Shown: one piece after another, positions 20,521-20,902 of the stretch
Layout of the letters: each line of letters starts with the position of its first letter
Numbering within the stretch: position 1 is the stretch's first letter
DNA from: Flavobacteriaceae bacterium
Lineage (GTDB): Bacteria > Bacteroidota > Bacteroidia > Flavobacteriales > Flavobacteriaceae
Length of the DNA stretch: 20,902 nt
NCBI GenBank assembly: GCA_002709185.1
Contig: PAQB01000043.1
Span: 1-20,902 of the forward strand
Direction of reading: 5' to 3'
Notes under the pieces: generated by a model
Databases searched by the model: none
Seen by the model: the letters and a program-made list of their open reading frames with translations, nothing else
Told to the model about the DNA's origin: nothing
Made by a program: the position numbers and the translations under genes

Positions 20521-20902
20521 TTAGAAGGTGTATCCAACTCCAACTTGAAAAACACTATTTTTAGCGTCAATATCTTCGTAAGCATCTGTTAACCCAATGT
20601 TGTATCTCAAATTAAAATTTAAGCCCGAGTTGAGTTGGTAGCCTGCACCAATATTAAAAGCGAAATCATTTGATTTTGTAAAATCTTTCACGTCTTCAGT
20701 GGTTGATTCACTCTGTGAAACAAATAAAGCATTGGCGTTCACTTCAATATCAACTTCCGATTTTAATAAGAATCCAATCTGAGGACCCGCTTCAAGACTC
20801 AAGCCTTTAGCTACATAAAACTTCGCCATGATAGGGACTGTCAAGTAACTCAAATTGAATGTTGATTCGTAATTTACATTAGCTTCTTGAAACACAAGAC
20901 TC
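20521..20902 (-). CDS. Outer-membrane beta-barrel (porin-like) protein, 5' end outside the window
   Basis: About 127 C-terminal residues are visible; the frame stays open to the edge and the only in-window start candidate is a GTG inside the open frame, so the gene is partial. The pattern is that of the Bacteroidota OMP_b-brl_2/porin family: alternating hydrophobic strands such as NLSYLTVPIMAKFYVAKGLSL, GLSLEAGPQIGFLL, FAFNIGAGYQL and LNFNLRYNIGLTD. The last strand ends in an aromatic residue (VFQVGVGYTF), the signal used for outer-membrane assembly. An acidic extracellular-type loop rich in Ser, Thr, Glu and Asp lies in the middle. The function is not deducible beyond outer-membrane location. 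It is convergent with yifB. Confidence 0.85.
   Translation of the reverse strand, partial: SLVFQEANVNYESTFNLSYLTVPIMAKFYVAKGLSLEAGPQIGFLLKSEVDIEVNANALFVSQSESTTEDVKDFTKSNDFAFNIGAGYQLNSGLNFNLRYNIGLTDAYEDIDAKNSVFQVGVGYTF

Noticed and set aside
1..20902. CRISPR arrays, insertion sequences, phage or conjugation genes
   Set aside because: No regularly spaced repeats, transposase motifs or flanking terminal repeats were seen, and base composition looks even throughout.

Overview
The window looks like chromosomal DNA of a marine-type flavobacterium (Bacteroidota, Flavobacteriaceae). The evidence is low GC, tight gene packing, promoters of the Bacteroidota form TTG-N17-23-TAnnTTTG, no recognisable Shine-Dalgarno boxes, and several families found mainly in this phylum (DUF4290 beside murA, the Lacal_2735 small protein, the START-like/aminotransferase/YqgE neighbourhood). 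I see no insertion sequence, phage gene, CRISPR array or origin.

Layout. Positions 1-55 hold the 5' part of a tRNA-Met on the minus strand. Positions 183-7922 are housekeeping: a START-like protein and a class-IV PLP aminotransferase (plus); a minus-strand group AAA NTPase - recQ - fmt - yqgE; and a plus-strand group DUF493 - DUF4290 - murA. Positions 7937-18791 form a light-damage island of 15 genes, all on the minus strand. Positions 18924-20462 are yifB (plus), followed by a terminator shared with a convergent outer-membrane beta-barrel gene that runs off the right edge.

The island appears to be two transcription units. Unit A (13188 to 7937) has ten genes with gaps of 7 nt or less: an unrecognised 140-aa protein, a DUF2805/TIGR03643 protein, FolE, a 74-aa helical protein, an SDR protein, a glutathione peroxidase, a Lacal_2735 protein, TspO, an SRPBCC protein and a class I CPD photolyase. 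Unit B (18791 to 13299) encodes a TetR-like regulator, an ABC1/UbiB-type kinase, a flavin reductase-like protein, a DASH cryptochrome and a second cryptochrome/photolyase of the (6-4)/FeS-BCP clade. Three photolyase/cryptochrome subfamilies thus sit with genes for pterin supply (FolE), flavin handling, peroxide removal and porphyrin/tetrapyrrole binding (TspO). My reading is a coordinated photoreactivation and photo-oxidative stress programme.

The most notable signal is in DNA, not protein. The leaders of units A and B carry a 22-nt element, 21 of 22 positions identical, at the same distance (27 nt) from a perfect TAnnTTTG box and nearly the same distance (52 and 53 nt) from the start codon. 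This suggests one regulator controls both operons. Other oddities are an FeS-BCP-clade photolyase lacking the cluster cysteines, an SDR lacking its catalytic tyrosine, and a MurA with Asp at the fosfomycin-target Cys position.
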